Assembly (NCBI RefSeq): GCF_900890705.1
Contig: NZ_CAAHFH010000001.1
Span: 1,612,001-1,676,000 of the forward strand
Origin: Pontiella sulfatireligans
Lineage (GTDB): Bacteria; Verrucomicrobiota; Kiritimatiellia; Kiritimatiellales; Pontiellaceae
DNA length: 64,000 nt
Direction: 5' to 3'
The translations under genes were made by a program, and so were the position numbers. Of this stretch, positions 36,879 to 47,504 are shown piece by piece. How positions within the stretch are numbered: the stretch's first letter is position 1; every line of letters begins with the position of its first letter. Under the pieces are notes generated by a model. That model ran no database searches, was not told where the DNA came from, and saw nothing but the letters and a program-made list of their open reading frames with translations.

Positions 36879-39389
36879 CTAATCATGTCGTGTAATCCTT
36901 ACTGGTTTTTCTATCTTCGCAAAAACATGCACATCGTCTTGGTAGTGCACACGGACCTCTTTTTCATGTCCGGGGTGGATGACCGCTTCCAGCAATTTCC
37001 CATCCTTCCATTCGATATCCACAATAAATCCGCCTCTGGCTTTCAGCCCAGTCACCCGTCCATCCGGCCAGTTCTTCGGCAATGCAGGGAGCAGATGGAT
37101 AAAGCCATCGTGGCTTTGCAACAGGAGTTCAACCACGCCAGCCGTAAAGCCCAAAACCCCATCAATTTGAAACGGTGGGCCTGCATTTAACAGATTGGCA
37201 TAACGTCCGCCTTTCTGTGACGAAAGGGTGTTACCAGATGGCGCAAAGCGGAAAATTTTACGTAGCATATTTTGCGCCTGTTCAGCATCATGTAAACGGG
37301 CCCACCAACCAATTTTCCAGTTGATAGACCAACCCGTATCCGCATCATTTTTGCCTTTCCCCCCTTTGGCCATTTCTCCACTTCGCATCAGGAGCGATTG
37401 ACGGGCGCCCTTCCATCCCTCGGGATTTTTGTTCGGGGTCAACTGATCCCCGGGAAACAAACCAAACAAGTGCGAAATATGGCGGTGTTGGTCTTCAGGC
37501 TTGTCCCAGTCCTCACTCCATTCCTGCAACTGACCATACTGACCTATTTTCTGGGGATAAAGGTGATCCATTCTCTCTTGTAATTTAGCAGAGAACTCTT
37601 TGTCTGTATTCAAAACCTTCGCGGCTTGAATACAGTTCGTAAACAAATCTCGAATCAACTGCATGTCATAGGTGCTGGCCTTAGAGATCGACAATTGCTT
37701 ATCCCCTGCGGTTGCAAACCAATTTTCTGGAGAGACCGAGGGGCAGGTAACGTAGTAGCCATCCGAATCCTTGATCAGCCAATCTAGGCAAAATTCTGCG
37801 GCCTCCCGCATAATGGGATAGGATCGTTTTTCAAGGAATTCCCGATCTCCATGAAAGACATAATGCATCCATAGGTGCTGGCATAGCCATACCCCGCCCA
37901 GCGGCAAAATGCACCAACGCGGACGCTCAATACCCGCGGGTGCGGTTTGCATCCATAAATCGGTTGTGTTGTGGCACAGCCAGCCCTTGGCGCCATAATT
38001 CGTACGTGCCGTTTTCCGGCCATTGGGCCGCAAATTATCAACCCAATCGATCAGCGCCTTCTCGCACTCCGGCAAATTGGTCGTCCAACTCAGCCAATAG
38101 TTCATCTGAGTATTCAAGTCATTGGTCCAATTCGACATCCATGGCGGGCGCATCAAGGGATTCCAAATTCCTTGCAAGTTGGCGGGCAAGGTTCCCGGTC
38201 GGGAACTCGAAATCAGCATGTAACGGCCATACTGGAAGGTTAAGGCCACCAAATCCGGATCTTCATCCCGGGCATAATCCTTAATCCGCTGGTCGGTTGT
38301 CTTGGATATGGAGGCCCCCTTCCCTAGCTGGATACCAACCCGATCAAACAACGTTCTATAGTCCGCAATATGCCGCTTTTGAAGTTCTTTAAAATCCACC
38401 GGACCGATTTTACGGAAGGTTTCTTTCACCACTTTGCAGGGATCAATCCGGCTCTTGCGCGGAAAAACATCAAACCCGTCAAAATTGGTTGCCGCGGAAA
38501 AGACCAGAACCAAAGAATCGGCGTGCTCGACACGCATCCCATTCTCATATTTCCAAAAACGACCGCCCTCGGGCACCACCTGAAGTTGCGAATAAAATGA
38601 AAGGCCCTCTTCTTTCGGATCATAAAAGATCACCTGATCCGCCTTTATACTCGCGCGGTCGGCATGGGACGGCGCCTGCCCTTGCATAATACAGGAATTC
38701 CCCCGGGAAAAAGACACGTGCTTCAATGGCGAATCCATTTTCAGGCGGCAACTGATCTTTCCCGGCTCACTCGCCGTCAAACGAATACACATCGAATTAT
38801 CCGGCGCGGACACAAAGTAGTCCCGGTGATACTTCACGCCATCCACTTCATAATCTACCGTGGACACCGCATTGCCAATATCCAGCGCGCGCGCATAGTT
38901 CGTTGATTCCCCGGCATGCGACATCGAAAGATGCAGTTGCCCCAGCGGTTGATAGTTCTCGTTGTAGGTCCCTTGAATCTTATAGGCCAGATCATTGGCC
39001 CGCTCGTAATTCTTATCAAAAACCGCTTTTCGGATTTGAGGAAGGTGTTGTTTCGCATTGGGATTATCCGTCTCCCGCGGGTGCCCCGACCAGAGGGTTT
39101 CTTCATTCAGATCGATGATTTCTTCCGAGACGTTCCCCCAAACCATGCCGCCGATTCGGCCATTTCCAATCGGCAACGCTTCGTTCCAATTGGCCGCGGA
39201 TCGATCGTAGCGAAGCAGCAAGGAAGGCTCTTCGCTTCGATCCATCTTCAGGAAGGCGGCTGAATGACCCGCCGCGGCATGCGCGGACAATGCTCCGCCC
39301 ATAAAAGGTGCCGCTGTAGCCGCCGTCATGAGTTGACAAAAATTGCGCCGGACCATCGAGGGAACTACATGTGCACTTGTTTTTTCCAT
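36879..39389 (-). CDS. Exported GH95 alpha-L-fucosidase
   Basis: This 836-residue protein has the GH95 N-terminal sandwich: ANWNEALPIGNGRIGGMVWG and LNEETLWSGHPRETDN. An alpha/alpha toroid follows with NLQGIWNPLMRPPWMSNWTND-type motif and DLNTQMNYWLSW. GH95 enzymes are inverting alpha-1,2-fucosidases or related galactosidases. The N-terminus has twin arginines (VRRNFCQLM) before a hydrophobic stretch ending SAHA, which suggests Tat export after an 11-residue lead. It lies between sulfatases C and D in one direction with short gaps, so co-expression with them is likely. Confidence 0.92.
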   Translation of the reverse strand: MEKTSAHVVPSMVRRNFCQLMTAATAAPFMGGALSAHAAAGHSAAFLKMDRSEEPSLLLRYDRSAANWNEALPIGNGRIGGMVWGNVSEEIIDLNEETLWSGHPRETDNPNAKQHLPQIRKAVFDKNYERANDLAYKIQGTYNENYQPLGQLHLSMSHAGESTNYARALDIGNAVSTVDYEVDGVKYHRDYFVSAPDNSMCIRLTASEPGKISCRLKMDSPLKHVSFSRGNSCIMQGQAPSHADRASIKADQVIFYDPKEEGLSFYSQLQVVPEGGRFWKYENGMRVEHADSLVLVFSAATNFDGFDVFPRKSRIDPCKVVKETFRKIGPVDFKELQKRHIADYRTLFDRVGIQLGKGASISKTTDQRIKDYARDEDPDLVALTFQYGRYMLISSSRPGTLPANLQGIWNPLMRPPWMSNWTNDLNTQMNYWLSWTTNLPECEKALIDWVDNLRPNGRKTARTNYGAKGWLCHNTTDLWMQTAPAGIERPRWCILPLGGVWLCQHLWMHYVFHGDREFLEKRSYPIMREAAEFCLDWLIKDSDGYYVTCPSVSPENWFATAGDKQLSISKASTYDMQLIRDLFTNCIQAAKVLNTDKEFSAKLQERMDHLYPQKIGQYGQLQEWSEDWDKPEDQHRHISHLFGLFPGDQLTPNKNPEGWKGARQSLLMRSGEMAKGGKGKNDADTGWSINWKIGWWARLHDAEQAQNMLRKIFRFAPSGNTLSSQKGGRYANLLNAGPPFQIDGVLGFTAGVVELLLQSHDGFIHLLPALPKNWPDGRVTGLKARGGFIVDIEWKDGKLLEAVIHPGHEKEVRVHYQDDVHVFAKIEKPVRITRHD

Positions 39390-39458
39390 AGTATTCTATT
39401 TTCTATTTTACGTGACCAACACCCGTTTTTTTTATCGGCGCAATTACATCCTGCCGGT

Positions 39459-41192
39459 TTAGTGCGCTTTCTTTTTTTCCAACTCCGCTTTTCTAGTTCT
39501 CTCACGCACTCGCTTCTGCTGCTGCTTCCAATCGTACGGCCAAGTTCCATTTTTGATCCGCTCAATAACCTGATGGGAAATCTCGATGGCCTTGGCGCGG
39601 GCTTCGGCATCATAGTCCCAATATTCCTCAATCACTTTGTTATAGGCAAATTCAGAGCCATCGACCTTGTATTTTTTTCGCAACCCTTTGAGCTCGTCCT
39701 TCAGCTCGGAAATGATGTCCCCATATTCAGGATGGTCGTAGAGATTATGGTCTTCGCCGAGGTCGTTCTTAAGGTCATAGAGTTCCCATCCCGGCGGCGT
39801 GTCCGGCGAATCCTCGCCCTGCCAGCCGGTACCGTAGAACATAATCAGCTTATAGCGCTTGGTGCGGATCGCAATATGCGCCGGGTTGTCGTGGTGCATC
39901 ATGTTCATCTGGTAGTGGTAGTAGGCTGCTTTTTTCCAATCCGCGGGCTCGACGCCGGTCTCAAGAACGGATTTAAAGCTACGGCCCTGCATATAATCGG
40001 GCGTCGGCACACCCGCGAAATCGAGCATCGTCGGAGCAAAGTCAACGTTCTCGACAATGGCATCCGTGCGGCTACCGGCTTGGATACTTTTAGGATAACG
40101 GACGATGAACGGCATGCGCATCCCTTCCTCATAACCCCAGCGCTTGTCCTGATAGTCATGCTCCCCCAGATACATGCCCTGGTCTCCGGTGTACATGATT
40201 ACGGTATTATCGTAGAGCCCCTCCGCCTTCAGGTAGTCAACCACCCGCTTCAAATTATCGTCGACCCCTTTCACGCAACGCAGATATCTTTTAAGATAGA
40301 TCTGATAGGCCTGACTCATGGCCTCGTCATCGGACAAGGAGGGATCTTTTGCCCATTTTTGCGTGTAGTTGCGCTGTGTATTACGACGTCCGATCGAGGA
40401 TCCAATGTGCGGAATCAACTCGCCATTATGCCCTTGTGTGGCGATCGAACCATGCTTTTTTCGATCATGCATATTTTCCGGCTCGGGGATAAATGTATCC
40501 GCGAGATAGGATTCATAGCGTGGTGCTGACTCGAAATAATCGTGTGGAGCCTTAAAGTGTAGTTTAAGAAAGAAGGGTTGGTCGGGATCGCGCTTGGTCT
40601 TGAACCATTCGAGCGCGGAATCAGCAATGCAATCCGTGGAGTGCCCCTCCATTTCCACGGCATCAGGGCCAAAAACGCGCGTCAGATCCTTCCGTACTTG
40701 ACGTTCAATAGTTCCCGTTTTTCCTTTCTCAAAGAAGATCGGATTAAAGTAGTACCCTTGCCCTGGGAGCACCTTGTAATAGTCGAAGGTCGAGGGGCGG
40801 TCATGAAGATGCCACTTGCCAATGACCGCGGTCTGATAGCCCGCCTTGTTCATTTCGGTTGAAAGGTATTGCCGTTCAGCAGGAAGATGATCGATCAATA
40901 CCGGGCAACCATTGATCGCGCTATATTGCCCGGTCATAATGCATGCACGGCTTGGCGTGCAGATCCCATTATGGCAGAAGGCGTTTTCCATCACCACCCC
41001 CTCTTTGGCGATCGAATCGATCGTCGGGGTCGGATTTAGCGAGGCCAGCCGCCCCCCGTAGGCCCCAATCGCCTGCGAGGTATGATCGTCCGACATGACA
41101 AAAAGAATATTGGGCTTGTTCTGTGCCGTGTTCGCCATTACCGAAACCGACACCATCAAAGCTAACCCTGCCACTAATGCACTAATTTTCAT
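39459..41192 (-). CDS. Exported S1 sulfatase D
   Basis: This 577-residue sulfatase closely resembles sulfatase B (33344) but has its own signal peptide (MKISALVAGLALMVSVSVMA). Cys78 in CTPSRACIMTG is the formylglycine site; SDDHTSQAIG and YTGDQGMYLGEHDY complete the core. The C-terminus is extended with a basic, coiled-coil-like tail (RVRERTRKAELEKKKAH). AGGA precedes ATG 41192. The nucleotide stretch coding YTGDQGMYLG is nearly identical to that in sulfatase B, pointing to duplication or gene conversion. Confidence 0.93.
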   Translation of the reverse strand: MKISALVAGLALMVSVSVMANTAQNKPNILFVMSDDHTSQAIGAYGGRLASLNPTPTIDSIAKEGVVMENAFCHNGICTPSRACIMTGQYSAINGCPVLIDHLPAERQYLSTEMNKAGYQTAVIGKWHLHDRPSTFDYYKVLPGQGYYFNPIFFEKGKTGTIERQVRKDLTRVFGPDAVEMEGHSTDCIADSALEWFKTKRDPDQPFFLKLHFKAPHDYFESAPRYESYLADTFIPEPENMHDRKKHGSIATQGHNGELIPHIGSSIGRRNTQRNYTQKWAKDPSLSDDEAMSQAYQIYLKRYLRCVKGVDDNLKRVVDYLKAEGLYDNTVIMYTGDQGMYLGEHDYQDKRWGYEEGMRMPFIVRYPKSIQAGSRTDAIVENVDFAPTMLDFAGVPTPDYMQGRSFKSVLETGVEPADWKKAAYYHYQMNMMHHDNPAHIAIRTKRYKLIMFYGTGWQGEDSPDTPPGWELYDLKNDLGEDHNLYDHPEYGDIISELKDELKGLRKKYKVDGSEFAYNKVIEEYWDYDAEARAKAIEISHQVIERIKNGTWPYDWKQQQKRVRERTRKAELEKKKAH

Positions 41193-41306
41193 TGTACCGT
41201 CCTGTTTACTTGCTTCCTATTCAATCCAAAACAAGCGCATGGCATCTTCCAGACGCAGCATTCAAAGATTCTAAACTCGCCTAATTGAAGACTCCTTCGG
41301 CACTTA

Positions 41307-44300
41307 TTATTCGATGGCCGACAAAAACTCATCTGAATAAAACTCGGCGCGGTCCTCGAATTCAAAAGAGGCCTGCTGGGAGCCGGTTTTAAAGGGATAC
41401 CCGATATAGGACCATCCCTCCGCCCGTTTCTCCAACCCGGGGCGTCCGTCGATTTTCACTAGCGTTTCATTCATATCCTGCTGAAGTTCGATGGCGGTTA
41501 TTTTATAAACATTACTTACGTCAGCACCAAAATCCGCCCGGCCCCACATTCCGATATAGTGCTCCGGATTCTTCACAATCCCCTTCAAGCGAAAGTATCC
41601 AGATTCCACTCCGGCATCCTGTCGATAGCCAGCCTCGAGGATCGGCTGCTTTTGAAGGGGTATCGATGCCAGCTCCAGCCCCGGCCCTTTAACCGACGAG
41701 TTCCGAAGGGTGACTGCCGCCCAGGGTTTGCTTTGGCGCTTCGCTTTCGATACCCACGCCCCGCGTCCCATGAACTCCAAGCCATCCACGGTTCGTATTT
41801 CGCGATCATAGCTGGAATACAGATAATCGATTCTTCCCGAGGCAAAAAGTACTCTCACCACAAACGGCTTCTTGTGTTCCTCTAAACGTTCTGTCCCCTG
41901 TTCAAAATAAACCGTCTTGACCTCTTTAATTGGATCCCCATTTTTCTGGTCCGCACGATCATGTTCATAAATGAGCGGCGTAATGGTCTGCAGGGTTCCG
42001 GTCGAGTCGTCAGAACCTTCCCGGCGAATATACAAGTGGGGCGTAAATTCCATGGGGGGCGCATCAGCCGGGGAAACCCATAGTTTTCGATACGGATCCC
42101 GTATTGGATCGAGTGATTCGCCGCTTAGCAACACGGTGTTTTCGCTACCTGTCCCCCAGACTTTCAAGCGCACTCCGGTTGACTCGGTCACCCACTCGAT
42201 ATCCCATGGCTTCGAGCCGTCCAGAACCTCCACATTTTTGAAGGCTTTGAGATAGGCTCCCCTCATCTTCCCACTCCAATATCCCCTCGTCGCATCGGCA
42301 ATTTCTTGTTGCGCTTTTTTGGCGGAACAGGTGGTGGTTGCATCTTCACCCAGAGGCGCTTTCACCCCAATCTGGTGCATGTCGCCCCCCGCAATACGAT
42401 GGAAATCCGCCAGATAAGACGACGTCCCATGCACCGGAATCAACATTAACATTCGGTTGCGGAATTGAACCCCTTGCTCGACCGTTCCCGGGGAGGCGGC
42501 ATCTACCGAGGTGACTAACCCTTCGGGGGTATATTCATACACCGCCGTGCGGCGCCACTCTTTATAATCCAACTCCGGCTTTCGAACCGAATAGCTCCGC
42601 AATCCGACCTTTCTGGTCTCAATCAGCTCCGGAACTGTTTTCGCGGCTTCCGGGGTATAGGTCAACGCGGGGGGTATTGGTGCGGGATAATCGACTCTAA
42701 ATTGCTCGTATTCATCCCGGAGCGTCCGGCTGGCTTCATCCAGAACCGGCCCGTTCCGCCAATGAACCGAAGACCCATTCTGTGCGCTCGTGATATAATA
42801 GCGATACCAGGACTTGCAATACCCGATTTTCGGTAGCAATTCCTTGCCGCTGCCCCACAGCACAATGGACAGATCGTCATTATGATGGTGATAGAATTTC
42901 CGCGAGGACAGGCTGAGTCCGAGATAGGTCCGGTTTTCACTACACATCGGGAAATAGCCCCAGGCGGCATCTGGATGGATCTCATTCGTTTCAAACACCC
43001 GATTTTCCGTAAGCGTCTTTGGAATCGTGGTATCCGCCAGCCGGACACGCTCTCCGTTCGGATATGTAAAGCTGCCTACTTTAACCCGGCCAGCGGACGT
43101 CATGACATCTTGTATATACTGATCCAGTAATGAATCTTTCTCGATCAATCCTTTTTCCAAGGCATACTTCATCGCGATACGAAGGCTCCGCATCGTATTT
43201 CTCAAGCTCCCGACAACCTGATTCTGATAGGAGCCCCCTTCCGCTTCCACTCCGTTGAAGGTTGCATATTGCCGAACGATGGCATCGATAAAATGGGCAC
43301 AGTCCAACAGGGCCTTTGGATAGTCGCAACACGCTCCCGTCAGCACCATGCTTCGAAGGTTACGGCCGAATACGTTCCCGGGATTGGAATAGCCATCCTC
43401 CCCTCCATTCATTCCGCTGATCATATACGCGACATAATTTTCATGCCGATCAATCAAGGCTTGCCGAACCTTATTTTTCAAGCGTTGGGGATCGCCAAAC
43501 TTTTCCCAGGCCGACGTGGCTTTCCCAACCGAATGAAAAGCCAACATCCACACATTTTCGACGCCCGGCATACCATGCATATCCATTCCGGCAATACGCT
43601 GGATGGACGTCCCTTTTTCAATATCGGGAATGTCATTTTCAGGAAAAGTGAGTTTGTTTATGTGTACGCCTTTTTTGTTTTCGGAAAGAGACAGCAGGAT
43701 CTCAATGCACCGTTCAGCATAAATCTCGTCTTGCGTTCGCTCATAGAGGAAAAACAGCGTGGAGACCAATCCGATATCCCGATGCCCCTGTTTACCCACC
43801 GGAACCGTGCCATACAAACGTTCGAGTTGTTCCTGCTGCATCACGCTTTCAAGACAATAATTCATTCCTACTTCAGATTGATACACATCGAAATCCATCG
43901 CCTCCCCGTGCATCGTTAAACGAACCGTATGATTGGCCTTAAACTTTTTAGAGGGATAGATGATTTCCTTGCAATGAGTGCAGACTAGCTTCCCTTCCTT
44001 CAAATCCAGGGGATAGATATTCTTGGTGAATTTAGGTTGGCAATTCGGACAATTTCCTCCTTTTCCTTGATACCCATACGGCCAGACCTCAATCGCCTGA
44101 ATCTCTTTGACTTTTTCCCACCCGCCGATATCGGACAACAAGGCGTCATAATGTTCCTTTAATTGCGGGATGCTCATTTTCGCGAGAAGGTCGTATGACA
44201 TTACAAAAGACAAAACATCGGGAGAGTCCACCTGCTTCTGCGAAGCCTTTACCGATTGTTTGCTCTCTTCCGGCTGATCCCCCGCTGTCACGGAAGGTGG

Positions 44301-44393
44301 ATTGATCGGCTCCGGCGGGTTTTCCGACTCGGCAGAACAACTACACAGCAACAGGGCTAAACTTAATAGCGGCATTAATTTTACACACCTCAT
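41307..44393 (-). CDS. Heparinase II/III-like lipoprotein with CxxC pairs
   Basis: This 1028-residue protein begins at ATG 44393, which overlaps the previous stop (TAATG) and has GGAG 7 bases upstream. The leader MRCVKLMPLLSLALLLCSC is a lipoprotein signal, so it should be membrane-anchored. Residues about 110-145 hold CPNC and CTHC, a zinc-ribbon-like pair separated by about 22 residues. An alpha-toroid follows, then KFYHHHNDDLSIVLWGSG, which recalls the catalytic His region of heparinase II/III enzymes, and a long beta-sandwich C-terminus. It probably cleaves or binds the same uronic polymer as the PL8 protein encoded just upstream. Confidence 0.75.
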   Translation of the reverse strand: MRCVKLMPLLSLALLLCSCSAESENPPEPINPPSVTAGDQPEESKQSVKASQKQVDSPDVLSFVMSYDLLAKMSIPQLKEHYDALLSDIGGWEKVKEIQAIEVWPYGYQGKGGNCPNCQPKFTKNIYPLDLKEGKLVCTHCKEIIYPSKKFKANHTVRLTMHGEAMDFDVYQSEVGMNYCLESVMQQEQLERLYGTVPVGKQGHRDIGLVSTLFFLYERTQDEIYAERCIEILLSLSENKKGVHINKLTFPENDIPDIEKGTSIQRIAGMDMHGMPGVENVWMLAFHSVGKATSAWEKFGDPQRLKNKVRQALIDRHENYVAYMISGMNGGEDGYSNPGNVFGRNLRSMVLTGACCDYPKALLDCAHFIDAIVRQYATFNGVEAEGGSYQNQVVGSLRNTMRSLRIAMKYALEKGLIEKDSLLDQYIQDVMTSAGRVKVGSFTYPNGERVRLADTTIPKTLTENRVFETNEIHPDAAWGYFPMCSENRTYLGLSLSSRKFYHHHNDDLSIVLWGSGKELLPKIGYCKSWYRYYITSAQNGSSVHWRNGPVLDEASRTLRDEYEQFRVDYPAPIPPALTYTPEAAKTVPELIETRKVGLRSYSVRKPELDYKEWRRTAVYEYTPEGLVTSVDAASPGTVEQGVQFRNRMLMLIPVHGTSSYLADFHRIAGGDMHQIGVKAPLGEDATTTCSAKKAQQEIADATRGYWSGKMRGAYLKAFKNVEVLDGSKPWDIEWVTESTGVRLKVWGTGSENTVLLSGESLDPIRDPYRKLWVSPADAPPMEFTPHLYIRREGSDDSTGTLQTITPLIYEHDRADQKNGDPIKEVKTVYFEQGTERLEEHKKPFVVRVLFASGRIDYLYSSYDREIRTVDGLEFMGRGAWVSKAKRQSKPWAAVTLRNSSVKGPGLELASIPLQKQPILEAGYRQDAGVESGYFRLKGIVKNPEHYIGMWGRADFGADVSNVYKITAIELQQDMNETLVKIDGRPGLEKRAEGWSYIGYPFKTGSQQASFEFEDRAEFYSDEFLSAIE

Positions 44394-47300
44394 TATTTCT
44401 CCAAATAAAAGTGGGTTGTTTTTCCGTGGCGGCAATTGAGGGTGATCGAGGTGCTTCCGCCATCTATAGCAACCTGATGGCCATATTCCGCATCTGTGCG
44501 GATCAATTTAAAGGCTTCATTCAGCGTAATCACAAGCTCCACATCCCGACTAGGACCCGGCTCTTGATACCCTTCGGCATAAGGCTTGGATTGTCCTCGA
44601 ATATGGGACTTATGCGTGAAATCCGTTGCATTCAGATCCGGGACGGCCACACTCAGAACCAGCTCGCCACCGTCTTCCTTCAGCATGACCAGACTCTCAT
44701 GACTCACTTGACGGATCGGGCCGAAACCCAACGGCGCATCCGCATCAAAGACGGCATAGCCCGTCGTTGCAGACTTTTTATCTTTTACGATATGAGCGAT
44801 CTGATCCTGCCTCAAGACTTCATAATCCTTCGCCGGCTGATTGAATCGCCCCTTTAACTCCTCTACCGACGTTTGGGGAATCACCACATATTCATAGGAC
44901 TGGTTATTGGGCGAACTCCCATGATTGATCCAGGCCGAGGCAAAGTCGCCCTGCGTATAGGGATCGCCTTTGACTTTCTTCGTGCGCTCATTGAAGCGAT
45001 AGGAATAATCATATTTGGGCGAGGTTTGATGCGCTTTTTTAACCTTCAGTTCTCCACCCGAATATAAAATATACCCCGTTCCATAAGAGTCTAAAACCCA
45101 GTGCGACTCCGGCCCGGAAAGTTCTTTTTCATATGGGAACTCGGTGACCGCCTGATCTCGATCCACCCATAAGGCGGAATCCACTGCGGGCAGTTTATTT
45201 TGGAATAAGATGGTTTCAACGGGGTAATCCCCACTTTTAGCCGACACCCCAGAGCCAAGGCATATCACACGATCTCCAAGGCAAAAATACGACTTCTGGG
45301 CCTGAACCGGGGCAAATAAATTCAACTCCTTGTATGCGGGATCAAAATTGAACGCAGTACTTTCATCCAGATCCATGGCGAACACGCCATCCTGATTTTC
45401 GAGATGCACCCCGCCCATGAAGATTTGCAACGACTTCAATGCAACGATCTCCTCTTTCGACTCCAGCCTTTCCCAAGGCAACGGGACGATGGTTGCGCCG
45501 GGCATCCGGTTCCAATCCCATCCGTCGTTGTGGTATCCGCTGGCCCGGGCCCCCTGCCCATACACCACCTGCGCTGTTCCTGCGGCAATGTAACGGGAGA
45601 AACGATTTGCATCGATATAGGTTTCACTGCCCCACGTGTAGCGGTTATAGCCCTTGAAGGTCATCATCCAACCGTTCCGACGGTGGATCGAAAAGCCGCC
45701 ATAAGGGAAGGTCCAGAAACCCGATAACTCTTCCGCCTCAATCCCTGCATCCAGAAAGGAGGATGAATCCTGCGGATAGTCCCACTGCCGCACGTATGCC
45801 GACGCCATTTCACGATCCAGAGGGTTTCCTGGAAGCAATGCCATGGTTCTATATGATTCCTTAAGGGTATAGGATGCCGTCAAGGGATGACGCCCCGTCA
45901 TGCCGAATCCCGTCTGCTGATTTTGCGTATACAGTCGTACCGACAACAACGCCTTTCTAAAGTTTTCCAGCGCGCGGTCCGAAACACGATAGTCGCTCTC
46001 ATTGAGCAACTTGATCAGGGGAGGAATCTTCGAGAACGAGGCGTTGGCATAAGCTGGATAATGCCCCCAATGATGAAACGTGGTTCCGTCCATGCGAAAG
46101 CCCCATCGATCATAATGAGCATCCTCTCGCTCGTCTTGGGAATCAATGGCGGTTGATAAAAACTCAGAATACCGCCTCAGTAGCGCATCTTTCTTGCTAT
46201 CCTCGGCAAAGAGGAAAATGCCCGCCGGGATATTCCCCATGTGCAACCTGAAAAAATCAAAGTTGGCAGACCGTTCTTGTTTCTGGAAAAACATATTCTG
46301 CACTTTTTGCGCCCAGCACAACGAATCCCGAACCGGGATCAATAATTTCGGATGCTTATTCTTCAAAAAATCACGGCAAAGGAACATACCTTGGGACAAC
46401 TCTCGAAGGCGGTACGATACCCGCATAAAATGGGTGGACTTCCCAGACCACCCTTGGTCCAGCAGATAGGTCAGCGAATTCACCATCATCTCTTCCAACC
46501 GACTTTTCTCCTCCTCGGTTAAGACCTCCTTCCGACTGGTATAGGTTTTTGTCAGTTCGAGGAAAAAAACTCCAAACGTTTTAATTCCGCAAAAATCCGT
46601 TCCGGTTTTTAATCCCCAGCAGGACTCTAAATAATAGGCTCGTTCATCATCCACCAAGGCGATGCCGGAAATAGAATCATCGGCCCGACGTTCGATATGA
46701 AAATCCTGACCAAACTGCGCCTCAAGCTTCTGCAATACCCGCTCCAACCCTTCGCGGCCTAATTTTCTGTTCGGATAATATTTTTGAACATACTCCGACT
46801 CTATGCGTGCAATCTGCTTACTATTCTCCTTACCGAAAAACGGACTCGCCGGTAGCTGTTGCATACGCTCAAAAGCTTTTCTTTCCCCATTCAATATTCT
46901 TAGATGAACCTTCAAGCTTCGATTATCTTCGTAGCATGCCAGCGCTAGATTATCGAGAAACACCCGGCCGCGCCGATTCCCTTTCGGACTGATCACCCTG
47001 AAACCTGAAAACTCAATGGGCTCTCCCATTGCGGGCACCCGAGCACGCGCTTCCATCGCAAAATACGGCATCTTGATCAACGACCACCCTTCAAAATCAA
47101 GCGGAAAGGAAAACCCCAGCTTCGCCCCATTATCGCCAAACTCAAAACGCAGCGACTGATCCGAGATGTTCTCGTTATAAATCCAGGTAATAAAGGTCGG
47201 GCTGGCCGGAAAACTATCCATATATTTCAAACCGCTTTCTTCCAATGCCATGGGGTTGAGTCCTGTTACGGATAAAACACTTCCATCGCCCCAATCCCAC

Positions 47301-47491
47301 CGCAAGGCATGAGAACCAAACTTGCTTTTCGAGGACGTGATTGTTGCCTCTCCACCGCCCGCTACACGATAATGATCTAAGCAGGAACGTTGCTCAAAAT
47401 CATGCCGCTTCGATAAGGCCTCGTCTGCCAAAACAGGACTAGACAAGATAAACAACCCCCCCAACAACGGACTCAAATACATGTAGTTCAT
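44393..47491 (-). CDS. PL8-type chondroitin ABC lyase-like enzyme, divergent copy C
   Basis: This protein of about 1032 residues shares the chondroitin ABC lyase I layout but is far from copies A and B. The catalytic set is kept: FHHWGHYPAY (His and Tyr seven apart), MTGRHP (Arg) and WGSETYID (Glu), with GWDWNRMPGAT also matching the Proteus enzyme. ATG 47491 is selected because GGGAG lies 5 bases upstream and a signal peptide ending SSPVLA follows. The longer in-frame starts overlap the sulfatase stop. It lies 13 bases after sulfatase E and overlaps the lipoprotein gene by one base, so the three form an operon. Confidence 0.85.
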   Translation of the reverse strand: MNYMYLSPLLGGLFILSSPVLADEALSKRHDFEQRSCLDHYRVAGGGEATITSSKSKFGSHALRWDWGDGSVLSVTGLNPMALEESGLKYMDSFPASPTFITWIYNENISDQSLRFEFGDNGAKLGFSFPLDFEGWSLIKMPYFAMEARARVPAMGEPIEFSGFRVISPKGNRRGRVFLDNLALACYEDNRSLKVHLRILNGERKAFERMQQLPASPFFGKENSKQIARIESEYVQKYYPNRKLGREGLERVLQKLEAQFGQDFHIERRADDSISGIALVDDERAYYLESCWGLKTGTDFCGIKTFGVFFLELTKTYTSRKEVLTEEEKSRLEEMMVNSLTYLLDQGWSGKSTHFMRVSYRLRELSQGMFLCRDFLKNKHPKLLIPVRDSLCWAQKVQNMFFQKQERSANFDFFRLHMGNIPAGIFLFAEDSKKDALLRRYSEFLSTAIDSQDEREDAHYDRWGFRMDGTTFHHWGHYPAYANASFSKIPPLIKLLNESDYRVSDRALENFRKALLSVRLYTQNQQTGFGMTGRHPLTASYTLKESYRTMALLPGNPLDREMASAYVRQWDYPQDSSSFLDAGIEAEELSGFWTFPYGGFSIHRRNGWMMTFKGYNRYTWGSETYIDANRFSRYIAAGTAQVVYGQGARASGYHNDGWDWNRMPGATIVPLPWERLESKEEIVALKSLQIFMGGVHLENQDGVFAMDLDESTAFNFDPAYKELNLFAPVQAQKSYFCLGDRVICLGSGVSAKSGDYPVETILFQNKLPAVDSALWVDRDQAVTEFPYEKELSGPESHWVLDSYGTGYILYSGGELKVKKAHQTSPKYDYSYRFNERTKKVKGDPYTQGDFASAWINHGSSPNNQSYEYVVIPQTSVEELKGRFNQPAKDYEVLRQDQIAHIVKDKKSATTGYAVFDADAPLGFGPIRQVSHESLVMLKEDGGELVLSVAVPDLNATDFTHKSHIRGQSKPYAEGYQEPGPSRDVELVITLNEAFKLIRTDAEYGHQVAIDGGSTSITLNCRHGKTTHFYLEK

Positions 47492-47504
47492 CCGTACTCC
47501 CAAA

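Noticed and set aside
39264..40529. 421-codon plus-strand frame
   Set aside because: It is antisense to sulfatase D and the start of the GH95 gene, with no export signal or motif of its own.
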